DNA from: Bolinopsis microptera
Lineage: Eukaryota > Ctenophora > Tentaculata > Lobata > Bolinopsidae
Length of the DNA: 64,000 nt
Reading direction: 5' to 3'
NCBI RefSeq assembly: GCF_026151205.1
Contig: NC_087076.1
Coordinates: forward strand, 6,982,902 to 7,046,901
The position numbers and the translations under genes were made by a program. Shown piece by piece: positions 33,182 to 48,100 of the stretch (its first letter is position 1; each line of letters begins with the position of its first letter). The notes below the pieces were generated by a model, which saw only the letters and a list, made by a program, of their open reading frames with translations, made no database searches and was not told where the DNA came from.

Positions 33182-36100
33182 ATGGCAGAGAAAAAGGTTA
33201 CTCCAGACCTGGAAAAGAATGGAACTGTAATTGAAAATGGTGTCAGCAATGATACAGCCATCGACTTGAGGTAATAATTTCCTAGTTGAAGAAGGTGAAT
33301 TAACTTACCTCACATTTTAATATCTGTGGAACTATAATACCTAAGCTATTTCTTCAGTCTTAGATCGTTGACTGTAAAAGATTTTGACTGCACAAATGTT
33401 ATTTTCCAAAATTTATAACTGGCTCATTCCCCTAGGTTTTCCAAGTCTTGTCATGTGAGTGTAAGAAAGTGGCATTTAACTTCATTTACACAACATAAAA
33501 TATCTGGTCCGAGTAAGTAATGTTTCGGTGTGTGCACATTCCTTGCCCCGTTAGTTGCCTGTCCGTTTTCAACCCAATTAGCAGTGAAGGACAGAAAGTC
33601 ATACAAAAAATGAGCATTATATTCTTATTGTTATAAATTTGTTGACTCTGTAAAATGTGCTAAAATTAAATTTCTTCAAGTTTCATTGAAACAATTTCTT
33701 GTTTCATTGAACTGACAGTTGAAATATTGTTACAATTATATTGTAAATGTTAAATGTGTTTTTCAGTGATGATAGTGATAAGAAAGGTGATAAGAAAAGT
33801 AAGAAGGGGAAGAAAGGAAAAGGAAAAGATGAAGAAGAAAAAAAGCCAGACCAGGTTACATTTGGCCAATATGTGAGTCAAATGAATCATCATTAATTAT
33901 TACACTCCTGCTGTAACATCAACAATCCATTACACATGTTGTCCTTACTTATGATGCTTTATTATTACAAATTAATAGAATTCACCATTTTCAGTATCGA
34001 TATGCCACTAAGTTAGACGGGCTCTTTATCACAGTTGCCATATTCTTTGCTGCTATAAAAGGGTTAGGCTGGCCTTCTATCATGATTGTTTTTGGTAAGT
34101 TCAATAAAATTTGAATGAGTAAAATTCTGGTGATAATTATTTTCTTAGCATTCAGAGATTCAGAGAATTACCATTTGATATTTCTCGATTTGTTCTCGAC
34201 TTATCGTAAGTCCCAAAACCTAATCTCTGTAATATCATTTAAAAAATATTTCATGCTCCAGGATTAATGATAGATGATCTAGCTGGCGTTGGATTAGATG
34301 GAACGGTTCGTGGATCGCAAATGGCTATGTTTGCATACTTTTACATCGGATTGGGCTTTGGTATGTAAAAAGATATGAATAATTTAAATTCATATATTTT
34401 TCATATTTAAGATTAACACTTTCAACTCCGGATTATTTGCAGTTTGAACAATTATACTTTATTACTTCTAATAAACAAATCAGCTCGCAAGGGCATCCAA
34501 CATCGGTTTTCCAGTGACCATCATCAATACTTAGCCACCTCTTCTGCTGTTATTCACACATTTATTTCGATGTAAGGTCTGACAGTGTATTATAAATTAC
34601 AGTGAACATATTAGCTGGATACCTCTCGACCACGCTCATGCTCCTGTCAGCGGAACGACAGTCCAGCAAGGCAAGGAACGAGTACTTCAGGGCTATCATG
34701 AGGCAGGAGATAGGATGGTTTGATGAAACCTCCAGCGGAGAACTCACAACTAGGCTCACTAGGTTAAATATTCATAATTTTAATCTTATTACTTTATTAG
34801 GAGGGTTTGAGATTGTAAATTTCAGTGTTAAATTGTTTGGTAATTTGACTCACGTGGTACATACTTATAATACCGTGTTTTTGCATATTATAGCTTTAGC
34901 CACAGGGTTGTTTGTTTGCAAACTTGCAATGTAACCTTGACTACCCCACCATTAGTGACATTACGTCAACCTCACAATCTGTGCTTTGGACCTTAAATCG
35001 TGTAAATCGTGTAACTTTATGTGCCAAGAGATGAAGAAAGTATTACTTGAAAAAACAGCTGCCTTAATTACCGAGTAAACTGCTGGCCACCTAACAGGAG
35101 TATCATTTCTCTGTAATTTCTAACTGTGTCATTCACCTTGTCTCATACAATGACTTTACTCTTGCCTACAATTTATAGAATAGTCAATCAAAAATAAAGT
35201 GATATGTCAGAATCAGAGTCATTGAGTAATGAGTTCGTATTCTCAGCTCTTCATTTAATAGAAAATAGGACAAAATCAAATTACCAAAAATTTTGTTATA
35301 CAATTTCTGTCGCGCAGTCTCTCAGTTAACTAGGTCTCAAATGTAAATTCCTCAGCATCAAACTGGGGGCCAAAATATGTAATCAATGTTATTTCTTGAC
35401 ACGAAGGAAAATAACAGTGAACATATTTCAGTGATATCAGTAAGCTGAGAGATGGTATGTCGGACAAAGTATGTTTGGCAGTCCAGTGGATGACAGCATT
35501 CTTGGCAGGCTTTATCATTGCCTTCTGTTACGAGTGGAGATTATCTCTCGTTATCATGTCTACTTCACCTCTTATGGCTATTGCTGGATATCTCATTAGT
35601 AAGGTTAGCCGACAGTTCTCACTTAATGATATATGATAAGTATTTAGTCTAAAAACTTTAATATCATTATATTAAGATTCTTAAACTCTATTATTAAAAA
35701 TACCACCGATTTATTTAATTACTGAGAGTCGTTATTGAAAGTATAGAAAGTTGTAGCCATGACATTGAATAATAATAGAGTAAGTGAAATTAGCATGTTA
35801 TTTTGAATCGAAACAAGACGATTTACACAAGTATTTTGAAAGCTCCTGCTAATAAAATCTTTCGTATCACTTATATGTTTTAAATATCCCCCTCCAAGTT
35901 ACATTACATTACTACATATTTTGATTGTTATAGTGATTACTCATCACATAAATTTGCAGATCATGGCGGGATTTGCCGAAAAAGAGCAGAGTGCGTACGC
36001 AGCTGCGGGAGGTATCGCGGAAGAAGTTATAGGTGCAATAAGGACAGTGGTATCATTTGGGGCAGAAACGCACGAGTCAAAACGTTACAACGAGAAGTTA

Positions 36101-39100
36101 GCATCTTCAGAGGCATCAGGGAAGAAAAACGGACTGTTCAAAGCACTTTCTATTGGTATCACTATGTTGATCATGTTCCTTACATACGCCCTGGCTTTCT
36201 GGTGAGTTTTTCTATTGTTAATATTATTTTCTGATTTTATCGATTTCTAACGAGGTATAGCCTGTCAAATTTCCTGTAACAGTGTAACAGTGTAACAGTG
36301 TAATAGTGTAACAGTGTAACGGTGTAACAGTGTAACAGTAATTAATATCCGACTATAACTGTCAGGTATGGCGCTAAGTTATGCGGTGAAGGGAAAGCTC
36401 TCCCTGGTGACATTCTCATTGCTTTCTTCAACATCCTGATTGGTTCCTTTGCAATGGGCCACGCAGCCCCTCATTTCCAAACCATGGCAGAGGGTCGAGG
36501 TGCAGCTTTTACTGTTTTCAAAACTATTGACAGGGTGAGTTGAGAAATATCATAGCTAGGACATGTTTAATAAACAATGTTACAATGTTTAGTATGAATC
36601 ATGGTAACACGTGCATTACAGCTGCTGTACTTAGTAGCATATTCATCCAATTATAGAAGATATCCCTGAGGCTTGAGGTATACTCAATGAAACATAATAC
36701 ACGCGACAGTTTCTTGCTGAAAAGACCGCACAGTGAACCGCTACTTTGTATGTAGCTGTCAGACTTGGGACAGCTAATCTGTTATCTGTTTCAATCGCTG
36801 ATAATTTATTTATGATTAATGAACTCTAGTCTATCATCTTCATAGTCTTGGTTGCACTGAAATATGCTGATGTGGTGATGCCATTACCATGAATACTGAA
36901 TACTTCAGCTACCATAGTATATTACTAACACTGGGCTTGCACAGCAACACAAACACTATGTGTAAACCAAATTAAAATAATTTACGATTCTTATAATATC
37001 TACACTATGATTCACACTTTAAGGGAGCATACACCAAACCTGTCAAACTGCGCCAGAATTCAGAGAACAATTTCATGTCAAGCATCAAAACAATCCGATC
37101 TTCCCTGACTGACTTTTTGGTTAAAATAAGCCTGAAAAGGACAATTTCAGCTTTTTGACTTTAAAAATTTATAAAAACGCAGCCTTTTTAGATACGATAT
37201 CAAGATTTTACACACACCTTGAAATAGATGTGAATAGACGGCGAGCAAAATTTCAACCCGATACCGCAAGAAATGATTAACTTATAGCCTCTCCATGAAA
37301 CAAATTGTGTTTTTCCGAAAATGCCACTCTAACCAGGAAATGCTCGATTACAAAAATGGGTATTCTCAAAATAATTATTTTTTGGTGTGGAAACGGTGAG
37401 CTAGAGGGTCACTGACTTGCCTATGAGGTCATTTGGGTTGGACGGCACAAACCACTGTTTTGGTTATGCCCCCTTAACACGCATGAACAAAATCATTAAT
37501 TTACGTAATAATTTGCGTTTGGACACGTAGACGGCGAAAGACTGATTATTTTTATCATGTACTAGAAACCTGCTAGTCGAAAGCTTTGTTCGAGGAAATT
37601 TAAAACTCCTCAAGACACGCTAGATAGAGACAGTATATATCTATAATGTCTACTATAATGTCTACTATAATGTTTACTATAATGTCTACTACAATATCTA
37701 CTATAATGTCTACTATAATGTCTACTATAATGTGTACTATAATGTCTACTATAAAGTCTACTATAATGTCTACTATAATGTGTACTATAATGTCTACTAT
37801 AAAGTCTACTATAATGTCTACTATAATGTCTACTATAATGTCTACTATAATGTATACTATAATGTCTACTATAATGTATACTATAATGTCTACTATAATG
37901 TCTACTATAATGTCTACTATAATGTCTACTATAATGTCTACTATAATGTCTACTATAATGTCTACTATAATGTCTACTATAATGTCTACTATAATGTCTA
38001 CTATAATGTCTACTATAATGTCTACTATAATGTCTACTATATATAATGTCTACTATAATGTCTACTATAATGTCTACTATAATGTCTACTATAATGTCTA
38101 CTATAATGTCTACTATAATGTCTACTATAATGTCTACTATAATGTCTACTATAATGTCTACTATAATGTCTACTATAATGTCTACTATAATGTCTACTAT
38201 AATGTCTACTATAATGTCTACTATAATGTCTACTATAATGTCTACTATAATGTCTACTATAATGTCTACCATAATGTTTACTAATGTTTGTCAGGAATCA
38301 ACAATAAACTACGAGGAAGATAAGGGATTGATTCCCGAGTCATGCGCTGGGAAGATCGAGTTTAAGAATGTCGGTTTCTGCTACCCTTCAAGAAAAGATG
38401 TTCAAATCATGAAAGGTTTGGCACAACATGTTGGTCTTGAAATACAACTTTTTGATACGAATGGAGTAAATTGCAAAACTTCTATGAAATATTGCGAAAC
38501 TTAAGGGTCTGCCCACACTACGGGCCTGTTGGCGACGGGCCACATGGCCTGAGTCTATGCCCGCCACCTAAACACACTGTGCCACTTGGCGTGGATTTAG
38601 CAAGGCCCGTATTTTTAAAATCCGAGCCTCTATTCCTCGAGAGTCTCCACGCCAACTGGCGGGAGCTCTAAACACACTACGTGCCTCGTTGCGTGACTCC
38701 GGTGACTTGTGGCGGGGCCTCTGGACACACTGTGACTTTTGACCCACGCCAAGTGGGCCGTCGCCACATGGCGGACCCTAATACTCGTCACTCACTCAGG
38801 GTTCAATTTAACGCTGGAGACGGGTGAAACACACGCTCTGGTTGGACCCAGTGGTTGTGGTAAAAGTACCGCTGTAGGGCTCATTGAGAGGTTCTATGAC
38901 ACTACTGAGGGAGAGGTGAGTTTTACAACTCTAAGTTTTACAACTCTAAGTTTTACAACTCTAAGTTTTACAACTCTAAGTTTTACAACTCTAAGTTTTA
39001 CAACTCTAAGTTTTACAACTCTAAGTTTTACAACTCTAAGTTTTACAACTCTAAGTTTTACAACTCTAAGTTTTACAACTCTAAGTTTTACAACTCTAAG

Positions 39101-42100
39101 TTTTACAACTCTAAGTTTTACAACTCTAAGTTTTACAACTCTAAGTTTTACAACTCTAAGTTTTACAACTCTAAGTTTTACAACTCTAAGTTTTACAACT
39201 CTAAGTTTTACAACTCTAAGTTTTACAACTCTAAGTTTTACAACTCTAAGTTTTACAACTCTAAGTTTTACAACTCTAAGTTTTACAACTCTAAGTTTTA
39301 CAACTCTAAGTTTTACAACTCTAAGTTTTACAACTCTAAGTTTTACAACTCTAAGTTTTACAACTCTAAGTTTTACAACTCTAAGTTTTACAACTCTAAG
39401 TTTTACAACTCTAAGTTTTACAACTCTAAGTTTTACAACTCTAAGTTTTACAACTCTACGTTTTACAACTCTAAGTTTTACAACATGACCACTTGTTGAA
39501 CTGCTCAACGTTTCCGACAGTATTTCAAGAAATTTAAAATAAAAAAAAACACTTTAACTTGCTCCTCCCTTTGAGTAAGCACAACCTCAGATTGACCACC
39601 AACTCACCAACAGTGTACCGAACTGATTGATTACTCCCTTCATCCCAGGTATTACTGGACGGAGTGAACATCAAAGATCTCAACCTACAGTGGTTGCGTA
39701 ATCAGATCGGTCTGGTTGGCCAGGAGCCAGTTTTGTTTGCTACTACTATCGAGGAGAACATCAGATATGGCAGGAGTGACGTCACTCAGACACAGATTGA
39801 AGAGGCTTGTAAGAAAGCTTTCGCACACGATTTCATTATGGAACTGCCAAATGTAAGTTTTCAGTCCTGGCATCCAAAAAAAAGTATCATTTCGATTTAG
39901 ATCAGTTCACGCCACACACTAATTGCATTCGTTTGTAATTTTGTTGTCTCTTGCTTATCTCGCCTATTACTATGTGTGCTTGTAGCGTTTAAGCCATGGC
40001 TACTGTTAACGACAAGGAGTTGGAGGATCTGCTTGGTAAATGTTCTGCTTGGATACCTAAAGCGCTGGAACAAGTTCCAGTTGAAATGACGTCAGCAGTG
40101 TGTTAACGTGCGATGAAGGACGTAACACTTTCGCATTACTAGCAGGAACCCGTATAACACTAAAATGGTGTCAAGACTCAAGAGACTAAAATAATTATTA
40201 CCTATTTAATTCGCGTTTTTGACACCACTTGGGGGTCCAAATTTTGGGCTCTAAAACCCCTATTCCTTGGCCAATTGTTTGTTTTTTCATGCTGAACTGA
40301 AGGCCATTAAAGCATTTGGCCCAGTCAAAAACTTTTCAGTTGTACTTGTATATCTTTTACGGTTTTTGCGGAAATTCGCGTTAAAGTTGATGCCGTGGTG
40401 TCAGTAAAATGGCACGGAACCATATATATCGTCTCGCTTTATATATAGTAAGATTGTTTTCTGAATTGTTCAACTTAGTGTGGTTTCAGGCGGAATAAAT
40501 GAAACAGCTGAAGGCTGAGCTGAGCTCCATCAAGAGCCAGCTAATCGAGAATGAGATGTGGGTAATTAGACGTACAGGAGCAGATTGTCGACAACAAGGA
40601 CACCTAGCCTGACGCAGTAAAGACTGTTGTAAAGTCGTCAGCGGAGAGCAACTTAAAAGAACAGTTTAAGTCATGCAGTGAAGCTGCTGCGGAAATCGTT
40701 TTGGTCTGCCAGACTGATAGTTAATGGCAGATCCGGCTGAAGAAAGTGGTCAAGTCCGTCGTCCAGGAGGAGAATCAGAGCAGGAATGATGTATTGTTTG
40801 GACTGCCAGAACAAGAGGACGAGAATGTTGAAGAGCGGATACAAGAGGTATTCCAGGAGATAGGACTATTTAAAGTTGAGCCTACTCTGCAGTCTGCTAC
40901 CAGAGTAGGAAAGATTGAAGATTCGTAAAGATAATTCGATTATCCGAAGCGCCCAGTCAAAGTTTCGTTATCAAGTCACAGCACTTTCCATCAAGTGCTA
41001 TGTCAAGTTAACTTTAAGAAGCTGCGCCACTCAACGACAAAGTGTATGTGAGACCAGATCTCTCCGAACTCCGAAGAAGAGCGATCTCAGGACAGGCTCC
41101 TGAGTCCTGGTTCATGAACTGGTAAAGAAAAGAGAAATGGAACCGGATAAACTCTCGTACGATCAGGGACAAATATTTTTTTAAAAAAGCCAATCAGGTG
41201 ATGATGTGTGTCGTGGCTGTGTGAGGTTTTAAAAGATGGCGAAAAACCACCTTGCACTAGCTTTTCTGTTTTCGCATCATATGAGAATACAAAACTTCAT
41301 AGTTTTCGCAATATTTTGGTTTGTTGTTGTTTTGACTTGTGTTGGAGTGAGTTCATACCAAACATCATTCATGAAGCATATAGTGTGCAGTGCCCTGAAC
41401 AGGGATTATTATTCACTATTATTTTATATCTTTTAATTGGTCATTAGAATAATAACCGATTTAGTCTTAGATCAAGTGTTTACTAGTAACTATGTTCTAG
41501 AATGCTGTTTTAAAACTATCACAAACACGTATCCTTATCTTCACTTTCATCAGCGATACCAAACTCTATGTGGAGAACGCGGATCCAAATTATCGGGCGG
41601 TCAGAAACAGCGTGTTGCTATTGCACGTGCTCTGGTGCGCAACCCTAAGATACTGCTCCTGGACGAGGCGACGAGTGCGCTGATAACAAGAGCGAGGATA
41701 TTGTACAGGCGGGCACTGGATTTCGCTGCGGAGGGCAGAACTACTCTCATCATCGCTCATCGGCTCTCTACTACCATCAACGCTAACACCATCTCTGCTA
41801 TTGGTATTGTTTTTTATTATATTTTTCCAATTTTTATTTTCCTTTCTCAGAGAAGCTAATTCATTAGTTTTACGTCAGTAAACTAACGAATCATATTTTA
41901 ACCAAGTATTTAACCCCGAACCCTCTGCTCCTTTACTAATTACTAAGTGTTAATTATAATTTCAGGAGAAAACCAGTGCGTAGCAGAGGAAGGAACGCAC
42001 GAGGAATTGCTAGCAAAGGAGGGACTTTACCACACTCTTGTCATGTACCAGCAACAAGTACAGGTATAAACTTGCCGAGCACGTATATCTGGATAGCGTT

Positions 42101-45100
42101 ACAGTTTCTCCAGGCTATAATAATATGTGAATTAAGTAAACCATCAGTCTCAATCATAGCTACTAGAAATACGGACCGATGATTCTTAGTCATCATCAAG
42201 GTGCAGAAAGATTACCTTCTTCTCGCATTTTTACACAACAGCTCCGGCTTTACACTGAAAAAGCCGCATATCAATTAATTATGAATATTTACGTGTGTAA
42301 ATTTTTTTTTTTTCCTTGGCTGATAGTGGTGTTGTACCACGTCACGTGCGAGTGTGCACAACAACGTGCTACTTTCCAAATGCTACGTTTAAAACACAAT
42401 GTTTCTTATTGTAACTGACTGGCGCCCACTATTTATAGCTGTGGTATGTGGTATGTCCTGGCAACTGGCCAAGTTTCTTGATAAAGTTAGGTTCCCTGAT
42501 GGGTATTTTAATGGGATTTGAGAGCAGCTTTCAATTTTAAGTCGTGTTATTGTCCTCAGAAAGGTAAATGCTAATTTAATTGTGCACCCTTCCGTATTTT
42601 AAAAGAAACCAGGCTAACTTGATGCACCATCTAGCTAAACAACTAAGAAATACCGCTCCGAACGAAACAATCAAGGTTCCCAGATAGTGTGTACCTTGTA
42701 CGTGATATGACTATCAATCAGTGTACATTATACATTATACACTACGTGTGGTGTAAGGCTGAGCCTTAAAAAACTAATGATCTCATTACAAGAAATATTA
42801 TGTGGAACTTCTTCAAGTTCCTTACTAAACATTCTGGAATATTCTTTGTAATGTCCCGTGACGACCTTGCCCTTATTACACAAAATTGATGTAAACATGA
42901 AAACGACGTATCTCAAGACGACCCGCTCGTGACTCAAACATGATGTTTCTTTTTCGTGTGTTAGTGACTACAATCAATCTTAAGATCCTACACTCGTTTA
43001 TCTTGAGGCGACTGCAATGCAGCCGCTGCATACCATTATTACACAAAATTGATATATAATAAACAATAAACATGAAAACGACGTAACTTGAGGCGACCCG
43101 CTTGTGACTAAAGATGTTTAGTTTTGATATATTCATGACTAACATCAATCTTAAGATTAAACACTCATTTATCGTGGGGCGACTGAACGTCAGCTGTTTC
43201 ATTCTGAATTGTTGGGTTTCAAAAGGATTACCAATTATGTGATTTTGTGGTATGTGGTGTGGAATTTAGTGTCCAGACTCAGAGATAAATCCAGGTTGGT
43301 AAAATCCACTTTCATGTAATAAAGGTTGTGAAATGTGTTCGTGTACATAGAAACTGGAAGTCCTTAATTCGGCTGCATTCAGATACTCCACGTAGAATGA
43401 TGAATATAATACTTAATATCGGAGATTGTTTTCGTCGGATATGATGACGTAAATTTGAATTGTTATGTCAATTGTCAGACGATATAATAGATTAATTTTG
43501 TATCCGACGAATAATTTTGAATGATGAATAAAAAATACCAACAAATGCTAATATACACCCTAGTTTATTGAACGCCAATCCGGTTTACGAAATTAATATT
43601 TTAGCAGTTAAAACTACATAGGCAGTTCCAGCTTAACTTGGCAATGTTCCCGATCTTGTAGCCCTCCAGCTGCATTATACTATGTTACCCTATGTTATAG
43701 TTCTTCCTACTATTATATAACTGAGTTAGACAAGGAAATATTGTTAGTAAAGTTAGATCTACCAAACTGTAAAGATAGATAAAGGACTTAAAACGTCAGG
43801 GAGGCTAGGTGAAGGAGAGGAAGCGGACTCAAACCTTTTGGTAAACCGTCTGCTACCAAGCTAATCTAGCACTTGTCATTACCTAATTGATCAATTAGTA
43901 ATTACTTAAATGATTATCACTCACATTCAAACGCGTTTTCAAAATTTGTTTGCTGAGCTGCGTGTTCTTGCTTGTACGCACATAATTATCCTACATTCTT
44001 CACTACAGATCTCACACAATCAGTAGAATATGTACATTGTACTTACTCAATCGTTAGTTACATGCTATGTTACACAGTTTATAACTCAAGTTAAAGGCTT
44101 CACATATCACATTATTAGCCACGATGATTTGTGTACATTTAATTTTCTAAATTATCGTCCCAATTATTGGGGAATGTTCATGTTCTTCAAATAACTATAA
44201 TACTATAGCTAACACTGATCGATATGTGCATATAATATGTTTCTCATAATTATTGATCTTCTAAAATTGGGGTTCGAGTCATTTTGCCATATTGATTTAA
44301 ATTACAGTTATATTGAAATAATGAATAACTATTAGTGTCTTCTTGTTTTGCTTGGCTGAAAATATCTGTTCTCAATGTGTAACTTAACTTGAATTGGTCG
44401 TCTAAGGATATCGTATATATTATATTGTATTATATGTTGTGTATTCTGGGTAAAATTATCTTTATCCCGGTTAGTTGCGACAAGTAAAAATGCTCTTATT
44501 AGGGAAAGGAGATTACTCGACGTTTCAATGTAACTACATCGTATTCATGATCTAAAAACAAGTGTTAAAAATTCAAAACGTAAAAAACATATATCTGAGG
44601 CAAAATTTGTGTACATTAATTTATTTTTAATCAATCAACTTTATCCAAAAATTCGATACAAAAAAGTCATAACAAAATTCATAACAAAATTAGTTTTTAC
44701 GACGACAAACTTTTATAGTAAATACTGTACATTCCTAAAACTACTACTAAATATACTACACATGATACAGAAGCATGGAGTGCTACAACGGTGAACAGGT
44801 GCATGATGTGAAGTGTGTAGGTATGTATCTAGTGTGGAGTGAAAATGGCGGGAATCGTACTGACCAATGAGAAGTGTGAAACGTGGGAGCCTAATATGGT
44901 TTGATTGATGTTATAAGGGTTAGTGTGTTGAATAGGAGGCGGAAGTGTGCGTGTGTGAGATGTGGTCCCTGTACTCAGAAAGTAAACAAAACCTATAAAT
45001 ATCACTAAATATCACTACATATGTGTAGACAATCCCCTGTCTGTAAAGTATAAAATATGTTACACCCTGTTTATTATGTACTTGTTACTAAAAAACGTTT

Positions 45101-48100
45101 GATGGTTTCTAACTCATCTCTCTTGTTAATGTTAGGTTTGAACTTCAAAATAAGCATTGCTTCTGCAATCTTTCTTCTAGCTGTGTTGCTTTCTGTTTTT
45201 AAAATCTCAAATTCTAAATTGGGTTCTGACCCTCTATGTAAACTGTTATAACGAATAGCAAAAGCTTGACTAGTGTTAGAAGGAGTTAAAGGAAATTTAG
45301 CATATCTTAGGTGCTCTCCGAGCCTATCATGTGCCCTCCTGCACGTCTCACCAATATAAATATTATTACAGATTTTAAAGGTAATCTTATACACAACGTT
45401 CTTCACCTCACAATCTTTATTTTCAGTTTTACAGGAGTTAATAATACAGGTTCTCTTATCATACGGTCTGTTATTGCACACAATATTTCTTAGTTTTCTA
45501 GCTGGGGAAAATATAACTTTAATAGGTAAATTATTCTGTTTAATATGAACAGAACAACGTCGAGTAATCTCCTTTCCCTAATAAGAGCATTTTTACTTGT
45601 CGCAACAACCGGGATAAAGATAATTTTACCCAGAATACATTACAACAATGCGACTCATAAATAATACTCCAATCCGGATTTTACATGTATTATATGTTGT
45701 TGTTATTAATATTCCCTCCTGGATAGGCACCAGAAAGACACATATTTTCAGTGCTTAGAGAAACAAATCATATATCGTGTCCTGAGACTTATGTCTACAT
45801 TCTACATTGTATACGTTAGAGTAAAATGTACAAGGTGTACACAGTGTACAAAACATCTTACATCAACTATCCGTAGTCACATATCTGATACTGAGATACA
45901 ACTACCTCCTAGACGAAGCAATGTTTCAGTAACTGTACGTGATGGTCTTTCTCAAGCAAATAATCGAGCAAGCTGGACATCAACCAATAAACTACGGTCA
46001 AATTATTAACTTTAAGACACATGACATGCTGTGTTGGTTATTATTCATCATTCAAATGGTCACATACTGGTAACCTACTAGTCACATACTGGCCCTTCAA
46101 ATGGTACTTACATACATATTTTATTACATTTTTACCACAAACATGGTTACGTTACAAAAGCTGTGCTGTTAAACTAAGTAGAGTTAAACTGAGTAAAATA
46201 TTTTTTATGTGGCGGAAAATTCATGCTGGTTTTATATTCACAAGCTTTCTGATATTACAATAATTGTGCGAGGTTAAGATTGGCTAATTTTACAAAGTTA
46301 ACATTAACAAGCAAGTTACCGCCTATTTTCTGTCAGTCTGGACTGAAATGTAAAAGCTCTTACTTCTTAACTGAAACTGTGAGTATAGTATGCTACTTGC
46401 TACAAAATGCGCAACAAGTTCCAAGCTAGATATTTAAAGGGTCGGCAAAAATTTACTTAACGTTACGCAATACGGGATGAACCTCATTTTGATGTGCAGT
46501 ACATACATCTAGATTGTGTTCATTATGGCCCACCTTTAGCTAAATTTGCGCTTAAAAATCTATAAATTTTTGCTAAAATTCATAATGAAAACCGAAAAGA
46601 TAAGATCAATACCTGTATCAAAATGAAATCACGACGAAGAATTTTCGTAAAAGTAGTGTGAGTTTTGAATGATAAGGTAGATACTAGACGGTATAGAATG
46701 GGTCCTGCCGCAAGCTATAAAATAACAACAACCGTTGAGCCACCAAGACCACAAGGGCATACCATCATTGCTTCTCTAATCCTGCATACAGAACACTTTT
46801 CACTACTACAATACCATTAGTTGAGGTAAGGTAAACCGTGTAATTGCAGCTGTCCCAATACCATTAGTGAACTAGTAGCTCACTGCTTACTTGCCCAGTT
46901 AAGAACGTATGTAAAACATATTACATTATACTGTCGTTCTAGAGAGCAAAGAAATATCAGAGTTACATACTCTGTCTGTGTTATAAAGATTAAAGAAGCT
47001 CTAGCTCAAGCAGGTAAAGAATGCATAAATCACAGTATCAAGTATCAACCCAAGATGTTTCAAGTACCGTGGATTCACGAAATCATGCTCTATCCCTCAA
47101 TGTGATGATTCCGGCCATTTTTATGCCCAAGATAAGCACTTAGCTCCAATCAGAAGCTAATATATCTTGTATTTGATAAGAGACATCGCAAAATCCATGT
47201 TAAACGGCGATATAAATATACCGCTTTTTTTTGCTCTCACGAGTAGAGATTGACGCACCAAATATTGTTTCTAGAAATGTTGATGGATTTGAATTAAGCT
47301 TACTACATAAAGAGGAGAACTCAAGCACGGATAAATTTATGATAGGAGAAAAGGCAGGTATTTTCTTGGCAAGCATTTTCTAGTTCCGTCACGTCCCCGC
47401 CGGTTATTTTGATAGTTAAAAAATAAAAATGCCAACGGTGCCCTGGAAGATTTGGATATCTGAGTTTGAGGAAAAGTTAATTTTATATTCATAAACAACA
47501 GTTTGCAGAGTACCAATGGGTTGGATCATTGGGTTGCCTTGATTGACGATGTCAATCCCTCGCGGCCCGCAGCTCTACCAAGAACGAGAATCATGTATTG
47601 ATGCGCGATGTGGTTGGGACTGGGTACTGCAGTGACCTACTGACTTTCTCTTAAATCAGGTTGCGCCATAGGGTTAGGACTGGGTCTCTGGATGTATCAA
47701 AATTATTTTGATTATATAAAACTCTACCGGGTTTTAGTAAATTGTGATGGGTCGCGAAGAGATTAGTGATAGTATACCTATTGTCTGCAGGCAGAAAGGT
47801 TGCTCCTCCCAGCCCCAGGACCCATCCTCCAGACATGTGATAGTGTGAGAGCCAGTGTTCACGTGACCAGACCTACACTTCACTTCCAGGGTACTTCCAG
47901 GGATCGGAGGATACTCAGGGTCAAGGTCCGTGTTTGGAAACGTTGGGGTCTTGCATATCACTGTAAGAATGTGTTTAAAATAAGGGGAATTCCAGAGTTT
48001 TTACATGACCTGTTTGACTTATAACGGTCCTTTTTAAGAACAAGAACAAGAGCTTCTACTAGACATTAGAAAAATGGCCCCATTTCTAATACATAACCTT

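Noticed and set aside
37610-38504. Long ORFs of STIM, NVYY, VDII and SRHY repeats on both strands
   Set aside because: They are translations of a 12-bp intronic minisatellite; the unit length is a multiple of 3, so all frames without a stop stay open.
38921-39484. CRISPR-like array
   Set aside because: Repeats are directly tandem with no spacers and the context is a eukaryotic intron; this is a minisatellite.
38739-39508. 249-codon ORF with FTTLS repeats and its antisense RVVKL ORF
   Set aside because: The 5' part is ABCB1 exon 10, but the repeats lie after a perfect GTGAGT donor and the next exon continues the NBD, so the repeat is intronic.
44441-44560. Hammerhead ribozyme in the Penelope-like LTR
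   Set aside because: GAAAC and a stem II-like hairpin are visible, but the CUGANGA core is not intact, so I did not annotate a ribozyme.
45791-46009. 72-codon ORF with Cys/Arg-rich start as a peptide gene
   Set aside because: No signal peptide or family resemblance, and the region flanking the Penelope insertion is AT-rich with other chance ORFs.
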